This document shows positions 52,566 through 59,765 of a stretch of DNA of 64,000 bases, in pieces (the first letter of the stretch is position 1; the number at the start of each line of letters is the position of its first letter). The translations under genes and the position numbers were made by a program. The stretch spans positions 1 to 64,000 of the forward strand of contig CAKSZX010000001.1 of the NCBI GenBank assembly GCA_934526065.1, in the 5' to 3' direction. The notes below the pieces were generated by a model. The model searched no databases, was not told where the DNA came from, and saw nothing but the letters and a program-made list of their open reading frames with translations. The stretch is from an uncultured Oscillospiraceae bacterium. Its GTDB lineage: Bacteria; Bacillota; Clostridia; Oscillospirales; Ruminococcaceae.

Positions 52566-52593
52566 AAAACCGAGGCTGTGTACCTCGGTTTTA
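52566..52593 (+). terminator. second hairpin in the same gap
   Basis: AAACCGAGG - CTGTGTA - CCTCGGTTT then TAG; symmetrical A/T ends, gene served unclear. Confidence 0.5.
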
Positions 52594-52700
52594 GCAATAA
52601 GGATAAAAATGGCATAAAATAAGTTTTGGTTTTAATACCCATGTCAGAATGGGTTATATATTAAGAGGGCTTAGCAATCATCACAGGTTTTACCTACAAG

Positions 52701-52725
52701 GAAAAACCGCAGAAAATCTGCGGCT
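52701..52725 (-). terminator. terminator of the small two-gene operon
   Basis: Minus strand CCGCAGA - TTT - TCTGCGG followed by TTTTTCC, 14 bp past the stop at 52739. Confidence 0.8.
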
Positions 52726-52738
52726 TTTGTTGTTAAAA

Positions 52739-53011
52739 TTAACGGTATGGCATTTCGGTTCTGTCTCTGAAATGCTGTGCCACTGTCTGTGGTGACTGGC
52801 TGAACTTATCCCCGTCACGGTCCTCGTGGTAAATGTCCTCTTTGCCGTTATGGCACCAGCTCTCGTCAAATTCACGGGCTTCGTCCTCGTCTTCATAGCC
52901 GGTTGTGCCGTTGTAATCGGTGCGGTAGTATTCGTTTTCAACCCACTTTAAAAATTCCTTATTGTTGCCGCCGGCTCTTTCGGCTCTTTTTATTTCTTTA
53001 TCGCTTTTCAT
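52739..53011 (-). CDS. small acidic protein, unknown
   Basis: A 90-residue, highly charged protein (Glu/Asp-rich, with aromatic residues: KWVENEYYRTDYNG, YEDEDEAREFDESW). No signal or membrane segment and no family recognised. Ribosome site AAGGGAG 9 bp before the ATG, and a 14-bp overlap with the gene upstream, make it a likely real gene. Confidence 0.65.
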   Translation of the reverse strand: MKSDKEIKRAERAGGNNKEFLKWVENEYYRTDYNGTTGYEDEDEAREFDESWCHNGKEDIYHEDRDGDKFSQSPQTVAQHFRDRTEMPYR

Positions 53012-53213
53012 TTTCGTTTTTCTCCCTTTTATAATTTTTTGCCAATCTGTTCTCGGTGTTCTCCGGGTAAATTTCCGCTTTTACCACCGATGCAATAACT
53101 TGGTCTTCAAGCTCTTGCATCATTTGTGTGCCGTCTTGGGCCTGGGTGTACTTTGGCGGATTTATATGGCCGTCGTCGGATATATTAGGGCTTTTATATT
53201 TGTTTTTTTGCAT
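52998..53213 (-). CDS. small basic-acidic protein, unknown
   Basis: A 71-residue hydrophilic protein. The start MQKNKYKSPNISDDGHINPP has an excellent ribosome site (AAAGGAGG, 8 bp). Residues 25-50 could form a helix (MMQELEDQVIASVVKAEIYP). First gene of the pair with 52739-53011. Not recognised. Confidence 0.65.
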   Translation of the reverse strand: MQKNKYKSPNISDDGHINPPKYTQAQDGTQMMQELEDQVIASVVKAEIYPENTENRLAKNYKREKNENEKR

Positions 53214-53281
53214 AAAAAGTACCTCCTTTACCTGTATTATTTACAGATATGGGAGGTTTACTTGTGTAAAATTTTGTAAAA

Positions 53282-53575
53282 TCAATCGTTATTTTCTTTG
53301 TCTGTGACGGTAAAGCCGTCTTCCTTGTCATAAAGATAAGTAATTTTTTTGCTTCTTCTCTCGGCCTTTTCTTTGTCGTCCTTTTCTTTTTTAGCCTTTT
53401 TTAAATCCTTGTCCGCTTGCATAAGGCAGGGAATTATAAGCAAAAGCATTAACACTCCGGTTAAAAAAAGAGCCCAGTTTATAAACTGCCACCGGGAAAA
53501 AGGTGCCAGTGAAAATGCACTTTTTACATTTTTTATGCCTAAATAAAGGCAACATAAAGCAACTATACCGAACAT
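53282..53575 (-). CDS. small two-span membrane protein, unknown
   Basis: A 97-residue protein: membrane segments at about 2-17 and 31-52, then a Lys/Glu-rich cytosolic tail (KDLKKAKKEKDDKEKAERR). Ribosome site GGAGAG. No family recognised. Separate from the pair downstream. Confidence 0.6.
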   Translation of the reverse strand: MFGIVALCCLYLGIKNVKSAFSLAPFSRWQFINWALFLTGVLMLLLIIPCLMQADKDLKKAKKEKDDKEKAERRSKKITYLYDKEDGFTVTDKENND

Positions 53576-53641
53576 ATATACTCTCCAAGTAAAAATTCAT
53601 ATACATTATATAACAAATGTGTAGAAATTTAAAGTGAAATA

Positions 53642-53669
53642 TTGAAAAAATGTCAAATCGTGATATACT
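53642..53669 (+). promoter_or_regulatory. promoter of the phosphoribosyltransferase gene
   Basis: TTGAAA - 16 bp - TATACT. Confidence 0.6.
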
Positions 53670-53727
53670 GTAAGTAAAGGTATTCGCCTTTAAATTTTTG
53701 CTTTTAAAGTGAAATAAGGAGATTGTT

Positions 53728-54306
53728 ATGGAAATTAAATACACCGGTCAGGAATATTACGACATTGACCTTGCAGGCAGAACCGAGCGCCTTGTTATTG
53801 CACAGGTTGCACCTACTTTGCATATTGCCAGCTTCGTTCTTTTGGGCAACACCGAACTTACAAATTACTGTGCAAAAATAATCGCAGATAAAATCAAGGA
53901 CATTGATTTTGACTACATTGTAGTACCTGAGGCAAAGGTTTTACCTATGGTTCAAAGTGTTTGCACAATTTTAGGTGACAGAGATTTTGTTGTTTTCAGA
54001 AAAGGCGTTAAGGCTTACATGGTAAACCCAATCGAAACTTCGGTTAAGTCAATCACAACTCTTGCGGTGCAGAAGATGGTAGTTGACGGCGTTGACGCAG
54101 ACAAAATCCGTGGCAAAAAAGTTTTGCTTATGGATGATGTTGTTTCAACAGGCGGCACATTCCATGCAATGGAAAAACTCTTGGCAGATTTGGATTGCAA
54201 GATAGTAGGCTATGCTGCGGCACTCCGTGAGGGTACGGATTTTTCAAGCGACAATTTGTACTATATCCAGGAACTTCCGGTTTTTGTGGGAGCCTTGGGC
54301 GAATAA
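53728..54306 (+). CDS. adenine/xanthine-type phosphoribosyltransferase-like protein
   Basis: A 192-residue type I PRTase. The PRPP-binding motif is VLLMDDVVSTGGT (about residues 131-143); the hood begins with the long N-terminal beta region HIASFVLLGN, and DYIVVPEAKVLPM replaces the usual GIDARGF loop. The layout is that of adenine PRTases, but the first loop differs enough that the base is uncertain. RBS AAGGAG. Monocistronic, closed by the terminator in the first direct repeat. Confidence 0.8.
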   Translation: MEIKYTGQEYYDIDLAGRTERLVIAQVAPTLHIASFVLLGNTELTNYCAKIIADKIKDIDFDYIVVPEAKVLPMVQSVCTILGDRDFVVFRKGVKAYMVNPIETSVKSITTLAVQKMVVDGVDADKIRGKKVLLMDDVVSTGGTFHAMEKLLADLDCKIVGYAAALREGTDFSSDNLYYIQELPVFVGALGE

Positions 54307-54313
54307 ACAAAAA

Positions 54314-54415
54314 AGCCGGCTTTTATAAACTGCCCCGGATTGAACAGACAGTATAAAATTCCCTCCTGATGTATATTCTACATCAGGAGTTTTTTATTGC
54401 CCTTTTTTACGGGCT
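54314..54415 (+). repeat. 100-bp direct repeat flanking the BlaI/M56-M23 module, left copy
   Basis: Shared blocks with 56447-56552: AAACTGC.CCGGATTG, AGACAGTATAAAA or AGATAGTATAAAA, TTCCCTCCTGATGTATATTC, TACATCA.GAG, TTTTTTATTG and a final GGGCT. It contains a perfect terminator stem CTCCTGATGTA / TACATCAGGAG with a run of seven T (54363-54396). The two copies differ at scattered positions. Confidence 0.85.
54363..54396 (+). terminator. terminator inside the left direct repeat
   Basis: CTCCTGATGTA - TATTC - TACATCAGGAG, then seven T; ends the phosphoribosyltransferase transcript. Confidence 0.85.
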
Positions 54416-54482
54416 TATTCATTTAAAGGGGCTTTCTTTTTTTATATACACAATTTATTTTGTGAAAATTACCGTTCTACTG

Positions 54483-54511
54483 TTGACAAAATAGGTCTAC
54501 TATTGTAGACT
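54483..54511 (+). promoter_or_regulatory. promoter of the BlaI-M56/M23 operon
   Basis: TTGACA - 17 bp - TAGACT. The first BlaI-type dyad lies between the boxes and covers most of the -10, the standard blocking position. Confidence 0.75.
54495..54510 (+). promoter_or_regulatory. BlaI-type operator 1
   Basis: GTCTAC - TATT - GTAGAC, perfect dyad, matching the TACA/TGTA-type half-sites bound by BlaI/MecI repressors. Confidence 0.78.
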
Positions 54512-54532
54512 GTAAGTGAGAGGTTTACAAAT

Positions 54533-54548
54533 GTAGACCAAAAATCAT
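54533..54548 (+). promoter_or_regulatory. BlaI-type operator 2
   Basis: GTTTAC - AAAT - GTAGAC, one mismatch from operator 1, centred 38 bp downstream of it and just before the ribosome site of blaI. Confidence 0.75.
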
Positions 54549-54568
54549 CTTACAAAGGAGGTGGGATT

Positions 54569-54928
54569 ATGCGGGAGTACAGAATAGGCGAGGGAGAGTA
54601 TCAATTTTTAAAGGTTGTTTGGGATAATCAACCGATCGGCTCATCTGATTTGGTTAAAATTTGTCGGGAATTATTCGGCTGGAAAAAATCCACAACATAC
54701 ACTACTTTAAAACGCCTTTGTGAAAAGGGATTGCTTAAAAATGATAACAGCACAGTAACGGCATTGACAGACCGTGAAAAATTTGAAAAATATCAATCGG
54801 AAAAAATGGTAAAGAACACCTTTGACGGTTCGCTTCCTAAATTTATTGCGGCATTTATGCGGGATAAAAAACTCAGCGAAAAAGAACGGGAAGAATTAAA
54901 GGCGTTAATTGACAATTACAAAGAATAG
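54569..54928 (+). CDS. BlaI/MecI-family repressor
   Basis: A 119-residue winged-helix repressor. EYQFLKVVWDNQPIGSSDL opens the DNA-binding domain; WKKSTTYTTLKRLCEKGLL is the recognition helix and wing start typical of BlaI. The C-terminal 45 residues form the dimer helices with ELKALIDNY. It should repress its own operon through the two dyads upstream and be inactivated when the partner metalloprotease is triggered. Strong RBS AAAGGAGG. The next gene starts 9 bp later. Confidence 0.93.
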   Translation: MREYRIGEGEYQFLKVVWDNQPIGSSDLVKICRELFGWKKSTTYTTLKRLCEKGLLKNDNSTVTALTDREKFEKYQSEKMVKNTFDGSLPKFIAAFMRDKKLSEKEREELKALIDNYKE

Positions 54929-54937
54929 GAGTCAGCG

Positions 54938-56395
54938 ATGAGATTATTTAACTATATTTTAAATCTATCCTTAAAGTCCTGCTTTGTTATTTTGGCGGCT
55001 ATGGCGGTAAGGCGGTTGATTAAGAGGTATTCTAAAAAATGGTCGTATCTTCTGTGGATGCCGGTGTTTTTTGGCCTTGTCATTCAAATCGGCGTGCCGG
55101 TAAGAGAGGGTAAGCCATCGGATATACCCGGAACAGTGATAGAGGAAAAATATGAGAAATTCCAAAATGAGTTGTCGGAATTATCTGCGATGTTCACTCA
55201 AAACGACAAAATTGGCGATGCCCCTTCACAGAGTAACGAGCTTATTGCTTCTAAACACAACAAACTGACCTCTCTTTTAAAATGTGTGACGGAAAATGCT
55301 TGTTGGGTATGGCTCGGGGGAATTATATTTTTGATGAATAAAGAGATGAGAAACGCCTTTAAGCTGATAGGCATTACAAGGTACAGCAGGCATTACAGAG
55401 AAAATATTTACTATAACAGTCAGGCAGGCACCCCATTTACCTTTGGTTTTTTTAAACCTAAAATTTACATTCCGGAGAATACGCCGTCTCACCTTGTTGA
55501 GTACATAATTGCCCACGAAAAGGCTCATATACAAAGATGTGACCACATAGCGAAGCCGCTGTTTTTGGCAATATCCGCAATACATTGGTTTAACCCTCTT
55601 GTATGGCTGGCTTTTAGTCTTATGGAAAAGGATATGGAGCTTTCTTGTGATGAAACAGCTGTTAAGGCATATGATTTACAGGGTAAAAAGGGCTATTGTT
55701 CCGCACTTTTGGAATCTGCGTTTAAAAATCAAGGTAAAATGCCTGTTACCGCTTTATATTGGGAAAGTAATTGTTCACGGAGGATAAAGAATGTGTTAAG
55801 TTTTAAAAAGAATGGCAAAAAGGCTACTGCTTTTCTTGTGGCACGGTTGTTGACGGTGTCCGTTTCCGCCTTGTGCAGAAAAGAGCGGCAATCCGCAAAT
55901 AAGGCAGTCGATGACAATATATTATCGTCATATGCCGACGAGGACAGCCAAATTCAAAATGATATTGAGAAAGAGGAAGCAACAGCTTTGACCACATCCG
56001 ATAAATTTATATGGCCTACACAGGGCTATTCGGTGTCCAGGTTTTATCGGAATTCAGACCACAACGGTATTGATATAAGAGGAAGTATAGGAGACGATAT
56101 TTACGCCTGCGCCGACGGCGTTGTCACAAAGGCAGAATATACAACTGTCAGAAACGGGATTTATCTTATTATTCAGCATGATAACGGAATTAACACAATG
56201 TATTCCCATTGCAGCGAGCTGCTGGTTAAGGAAGGAGATACCGTCAAACAGGGGCAAACAATAGCCCTTGTGGGTAATACCGGCAACTCCACAGGCCCAC
56301 ACTTGCATCTTGCCGTGTTTGACCGGCAAGAGAACTTTTTAGACCCATTGGATTATATAGACGACAGCCGGATAGAGAGGATAGAGCATAATTAA
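54938..56395 (+). CDS. BlaR1-like M56 metalloprotease fused to an M23 (LytM) endopeptidase domain
   Basis: A 485-residue membrane protein. N-terminal M56 part: membrane segments near 5-27, 42-56 and 110-130, then the zinc protease motif HEKAH (H193, E194, H197) and SCDETAVKAY. Residues 285-305 form another hydrophobic segment, after a KKNGKK stop. In place of the beta-lactam-binding sensor domain of BlaR1, residues about 345-475 form an M23 peptidase fold with H375-NGID379 and GPH455-LH457, the zinc ligands of LytM-type lysins, so the catalytic set looks complete. It likely senses or cuts peptidoglycan outside the cell and signals through M56 to BlaI. The fusion order is clear; the signal is inferred. 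Confidence 0.9.
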   Translation: MRLFNYILNLSLKSCFVILAAMAVRRLIKRYSKKWSYLLWMPVFFGLVIQIGVPVREGKPSDIPGTVIEEKYEKFQNELSELSAMFTQNDKIGDAPSQSNELIASKHNKLTSLLKCVTENACWVWLGGIIFLMNKEMRNAFKLIGITRYSRHYRENIYYNSQAGTPFTFGFFKPKIYIPENTPSHLVEYIIAHEKAHIQRCDHIAKPLFLAISAIHWFNPLVWLAFSLMEKDMELSCDETAVKAYDLQGKKGYCSALLESAFKNQGKMPVTALYWESNCSRRIKNVLSFKKNGKKATAFLVARLLTVSVSALCRKERQSANKAVDDNILSSYADEDSQIQNDIEKEEATALTTSDKFIWPTQGYSVSRFYRNSDHNGIDIRGSIGDDIYACADGVVTKAEYTTVRNGIYLIIQHDNGINTMYSHCSELLVKEGDTVKQGQTIALVGNTGNSTGPHLHLAVFDRQENFLDPLDYIDDSRIERIEHN

Positions 56396-56446
56396 CTGTG
56401 GGTTGGTAGACAAGCCGAATAATAAGAAATTTATCGCAAAATAAAG

Positions 56447-56552
56447 AGCCGATATCGGTAAACTGCCTCGGATTGTGCAGATAGTATAAAAATTCCCTCC
56501 TGATGTATATTCTACATCAAGAGGGCTTTTTTATTGTCATTTTTTGTGGGCT
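56447..56552 (+). repeat. 100-bp direct repeat flanking the BlaI/M56-M23 module, right copy
   Basis: Second copy of 54314-54415, same orientation. The terminator here is CCCTCCTGATGTA / TACATCAAGAGGG (one mismatch) followed by CTTTTTTATT, at 56495-56535, and ends the module's transcript. Confidence 0.85.
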
Positions 56553-56588
56553 GGTTCAATAATGACGGCTTTTATCTTTATGCTTAGA

Positions 56589-57167
56589 TCAGAATTCCGC
56601 TGTTGTGTCCAAGATAAAATCTGCCCTTTCACGGCAGTGATTTTCTTTAAAGTGTAAATCTTCAAGGGGAATCCACTCGGTTTTAAAGCGATTTAACATA
56701 AATTCGTTTGAGCGCTTTAAAATTCTTTCAAGCTGTTTTTCTCGGCTTACATCAACAAAAATTGCTTTATCAATATACTTTGCAAGTTCCGGGTGCATGG
56801 AATAACAGCCCTCCAATATATTCAGCTTTTTGTAGCCGATTTTTTCGGAGGGAGTAGAAATACCTGTTTTACAGCTGTAAATATCATAGGAAAAATCTGC
56901 CTTTAATGGCAGTTTTTTTAATATGCTTTCTTCTACGCCCTCCCAATCCACATTTCCGCCGGGAGTGGCAAGCCTTTCCGGGGTTTTGCGGTCAGGGGTA
57001 AGAAAAAAATCGTCCATGTGGAAAACATTGCAATCAAAATTCTTTTTTATATCTTCTGCTATGGTGGTTTTTCCCCCGGCGCTGGGGCCGTCTATGGCTA
57101 TAACCAAAAAGTCTTTGTTCTGTCCCTCAAGCCATTGTGATATTTTTTCATTTATAATCTTATCCAT
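56589..57167 (-). CDS. uridine kinase-like P-loop kinase
   Basis: A 192-residue cytosolic kinase. Walker A GPSAGGKTTIAED (about residues 26-38); MDDFFLTPDRKTPERLATPGGNVDWEGV is the nucleoside-kinase-type substrate region; ILEGCYSMHPEL follows. It belongs to the uridine kinase/phosphoribulokinase-like group, but the short length and distant motifs leave the substrate open. The start is ATG 57167 with AAAGGAGG; an earlier in-frame ATG lies before the ribosome site. Alone on the minus strand. Confidence 0.8.
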   Translation of the reverse strand: MDKIINEKISQWLEGQNKDFLVIAIDGPSAGGKTTIAEDIKKNFDCNVFHMDDFFLTPDRKTPERLATPGGNVDWEGVEESILKKLPLKADFSYDIYSCKTGISTPSEKIGYKKLNILEGCYSMHPELAKYIDKAIFVDVSREKQLERILKRSNEFMLNRFKTEWIPLEDLHFKENHCRERADFILDTTAEF

Positions 57168-57273
57168 AAAATCCTCCTTTAAACGGTTCAATTTTTCAAT
57201 TTTACAGTATAGGTTTTCGTCTGTATTTCTGTGTTCAATTTTATCATTTTTTGATTTTCTTGTCCACTTAAAT

Positions 57274-57302
57274 TAAAGGCAAACCGAGAGGTTTGCCTTT
57301 TT
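57274..57302. terminator. terminator after degV
   Basis: AAAGGCAAACC - GAGA - GGTTTGCCTTT, 11-bp perfect stem; T-rich on the plus side and TTTAATTT on the minus side, where it follows the DegV gene. Confidence 0.75.
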
Positions 57303-57317
57303 GTGTGTTATTAAATT

Positions 57318-58157
57318 CTAATACGCAACCAGTATTCCGCCGTTGTCCGCATAGTAACTGCAAAGACCTCTTGTGGGGATTATTGCAACCCTTGTTGCAC
57401 CGTAGTTTTCCACAAGGAGTGATTTTATCTTCTTTGCGCCTTCTTCGTTATTCACATGGCTGATTATAATAAACCGATCCTTTAAGTCCTTTAAGGAGGC
57501 CATTTGATTTACCATGTATTTGTAGGCGTTTAAATCACCACGCTGTTTTGACATAACGCTTATTTTGCCCTCGGATGTTTTCATTGCAACCGCACGAAGA
57601 CCCAAGGCAGCTGCCGCAAGACCCACAATTTTGTTCATTCTGCCTGTGCGCACCAGGTTGTCATAGCTTTTAAGACAGAAGGTAAGCTGTAACGAGTTGT
57701 TATATCTTTCCAATTCGTTTACAACCTGTTCAAAGCTGGCACCCTGTTTAATCAATGTGTTTGCACATATGGCAAGCAAAATCAAGGTACCGCTGGTGGA
57801 TCTGGAATCTACAATGTGAATTTTCTTTTCCGGATACTGCTCTAAAACCATATCCTTTGCGGTCACGGCGGAGTTGTATGATCCGCTTAGACTGCCGGAA
57901 ATTGTGATGGCAATGCTGTAATCCCGCTTTTCAAATTCCTTTGCCCAATCGAAGGGAGCCGGGCAGGCTGTTGATGACGCACCTGTGTAGGTTGTCATGG
58001 TGTTGAGCATTTCCTCACGATTCCAATTTTCGTCATCAATAAACTCCTTGCTTCCGAAAATAATTTTCATAGGCGCAATAGAAAAATTCGTGTCCTCAGC
58101 CAAATGCTTTATTTCAAGGGTATCGCACGAGGAGTCGCAAATAATGTTCCACTTCAT
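57318..58157 (-). CDS. DegV-family fatty-acid-binding protein
   Basis: A 279-residue DegV-type protein, the family of fatty-acid-binding (FakB) partners of fatty acid kinase. Typical segments: IICDSSCDTLEI at the start, IAPMKIIFGSKEFIDD, GASSTACPAPFDWAKEFE, ITISGSLSGSYNSA and VDSRSTSGTLILLA; C-terminal RVAIIPTRGLCSYYADNGGILVAY. It starts 30 bp after rex and is probably cotranscribed with it. The lipid bound is unknown. Confidence 0.9.
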   Translation of the reverse strand: MKWNIICDSSCDTLEIKHLAEDTNFSIAPMKIIFGSKEFIDDENWNREEMLNTMTTYTGASSTACPAPFDWAKEFEKRDYSIAITISGSLSGSYNSAVTAKDMVLEQYPEKKIHIVDSRSTSGTLILLAICANTLIKQGASFEQVVNELERYNNSLQLTFCLKSYDNLVRTGRMNKIVGLAAAALGLRAVAMKTSEGKISVMSKQRGDLNAYKYMVNQMASLKDLKDRFIIISHVNNEEGAKKIKSLLVENYGATRVAIIPTRGLCSYYADNGGILVAY

Positions 58158-58187
58158 AATAATTACCTTTCTAAATTAAAATTATAA

Positions 58188-58844
58188 TCAACCCTGTTTC
58201 AGGGTATCTTTTTCATCGTTATGGGTCACTCGATAGGAGAGAGCCATCAAATTGTCACGGAGATGGACATTTTCCACTATAAGGCTGTGGTCAAAAAGAC
58301 TGAAATCAAAGTGGCTGAAATTCCATATTCCCTTTACGCCGGTTTTTATAATCTCCGGGGCTATATCCTCCGCCGTTTGCCTGTCAGTGCATACAATTAT
58401 AACATCAACGGAATTTTCTTTACAAAAATTTTCCATCCGGCTTATTGGTTGTATCTCAAAGCCAATAAGATGATTGCCCACCAAGGCGCTATCATTGTCA
58501 AAAAGCCCGATAAGGTCAATGCCCTCGGTCTCTTTTGAGACAAAATTCGCAATAGGTATGCCCATATTGCCTGTGCCTACCAAAACCGCGCGAAGATTGC
58601 TTTCGGGGAAGATAAGCTTGCCTATTTCCTGCTGTAAAACCTCGGTAGAGTAGCCTACACCCTGTTGACCGAAACCGCCGAAGCAGTTAAAATCCTGCCT
58701 TACCTGGCTTGGGGTAGAGCCCATAATAGACGCAAGCTGGCTTGAAGAAATTTTTGTTACACCGCTGTTTTTAAGTTCTGTTATGTATCTGTAATATCTT
58801 GGCAGTCGCCTTATAACAGGCAACGCCGGTTTATTTGTTGACAA
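58188..58844 (-). CDS. rex: redox-sensing transcriptional repressor Rex
   Basis: Rex binds DNA when the NADH/NAD+ ratio is low and lets go when NADH rises, controlling fermentation genes. The 218-residue length is standard. N-terminal winged helix: RRLPRYYRYITEL, SSQLASIMGSTPSQVRQDF and the family-typical FGGFGQQGVGY; C-terminal Rossmann domain AVLVGTGNMGIPIANF with FDND. TTG start at 58844; AAAGGA is about 11 bp upstream. First gene of an operon with degV. Confidence 0.95.
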   Translation of the reverse strand: MSTNKPALPVIRRLPRYYRYITELKNSGVTKISSSQLASIMGSTPSQVRQDFNCFGGFGQQGVGYSTEVLQQEIGKLIFPESNLRAVLVGTGNMGIPIANFVSKETEGIDLIGLFDNDSALVGNHLIGFEIQPISRMENFCKENSVDVIIVCTDRQTAEDIAPEIIKTGVKGIWNFSHFDFSLFDHSLIVENVHLRDNLMALSYRVTHNDEKDTLKQG

Positions 58845-58878
58845 TGTCTGTACCGTCCTTTATCCTCTTGTTACATAA

Positions 58879-58906
58879 ATTATACTACAATATTATAGTT
58901 TGTCAA
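58879..58906 (-). promoter_or_regulatory. rex promoter with dyad in the spacer
   Basis: Minus strand TTGACA - 16 bp - TATAAT. The spacer and first base of the -10 contain ACTATAATATTGTAGT, a palindrome with one broken pair, which could be an operator. It does not match the usual Rex site. Confidence 0.7.
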
Positions 58907-58999
58907 ATTATAAACAGGGCAAAACCGGTATAAAAAGAATTAAATAACAAAATTTTCACATACTATATGCAACAAAATTTTTACAGGAGTGATATTATT

Positions 59000-59671
59000 A
59001 TGAAAGATGAAGAAAAGCGTGAGGAAACCCTTGACGGTGCCGTTGACGCAAAAAACGGAAAATATCCGATACATTGTCTTACCATAATAGGACAGATAGA
59101 GGGGCATTACGAATCAAATAACCGGGCAAAAACCACAAAGTACGAACATGTTATTCCCCGGCTTATTGATGTGGAAGAAAACCCGGACATAAAAGGACTG
59201 TTGATTATTCTAAATACTGTAGGCGGAGATGTGGAGGCAGGCCTTGCAATATCCGAGCTTGTAAGGGGACTTACAAAGCCAACCGCAAGTTTGGTTTTAG
59301 GGGGCGGACATTCCATAGGCATACCTTTGGCGGTTTCTCGGAATCGCTCATTCATAGTGCCTACCGCCACCATGACGGTGCATCCGGTAAGACACAACGG
59401 CATGGTGCTTGGGGTGGAACGGACAATGGATTACCTTTGGGCAATACAGGACAGGATAACTTCATTTGTGTGCGAGAACAGCAAAATTTCAAAGGAGAGA
59501 TTTACCGCCCTTATGCAAAAAAGCGGCGATTTGATAATGGACTTAGGCACCGTTTTAAATGGGAGAGAGGCGGTAAAAGAGGGAATTGTAGACCAAATCG
59601 GCAATTTGTCCGACGCATTGAAGTTTCTTTACGGAGAAATTGAAAAAAATTCCGGTATTCAAAAAAATTAA
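59000..59671 (+). CDS. tepA: TepA/ClpP-like serine protease (translocation-enhancing type)
   Basis: A 223-residue cytosolic ClpP-fold peptidase. LNTVGGDVEAGLAISELV is the ClpP-like oxyanion segment; GGGHSIGIPLAV carries the likely catalytic Ser, and TMTVHPVRHNG the His. This branch, TepA, sits beside ftsK/spoIIIE in many Clostridia, as here. ATG 59000 with AGGAG 10 bp upstream; the frame begins 11 codons earlier without a site. The substrate is not known. Confidence 0.88.
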   Translation: MKDEEKREETLDGAVDAKNGKYPIHCLTIIGQIEGHYESNNRAKTTKYEHVIPRLIDVEENPDIKGLLIILNTVGGDVEAGLAISELVRGLTKPTASLVLGGGHSIGIPLAVSRNRSFIVPTATMTVHPVRHNGMVLGVERTMDYLWAIQDRITSFVCENSKISKERFTALMQKSGDLIMDLGTVLNGREAVKEGIVDQIGNLSDALKFLYGEIEKNSGIQKN

Positions 59672-59765
59672 AAAATATGTTATCATATAATGTAACGCTT
59701 TAAGGCATCAAAATTTTACGGCCGGCTTACCGGCTTTTACATATCAAAAGGGTTAAGGAGAGTAT

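Noticed and set aside
58860..58910. Rex-operator (TTGTGAAN4TTCACAA type) before rex
   Set aside because: The sequence there is TA-rich with a different dyad; no half-site of the consensus is present.
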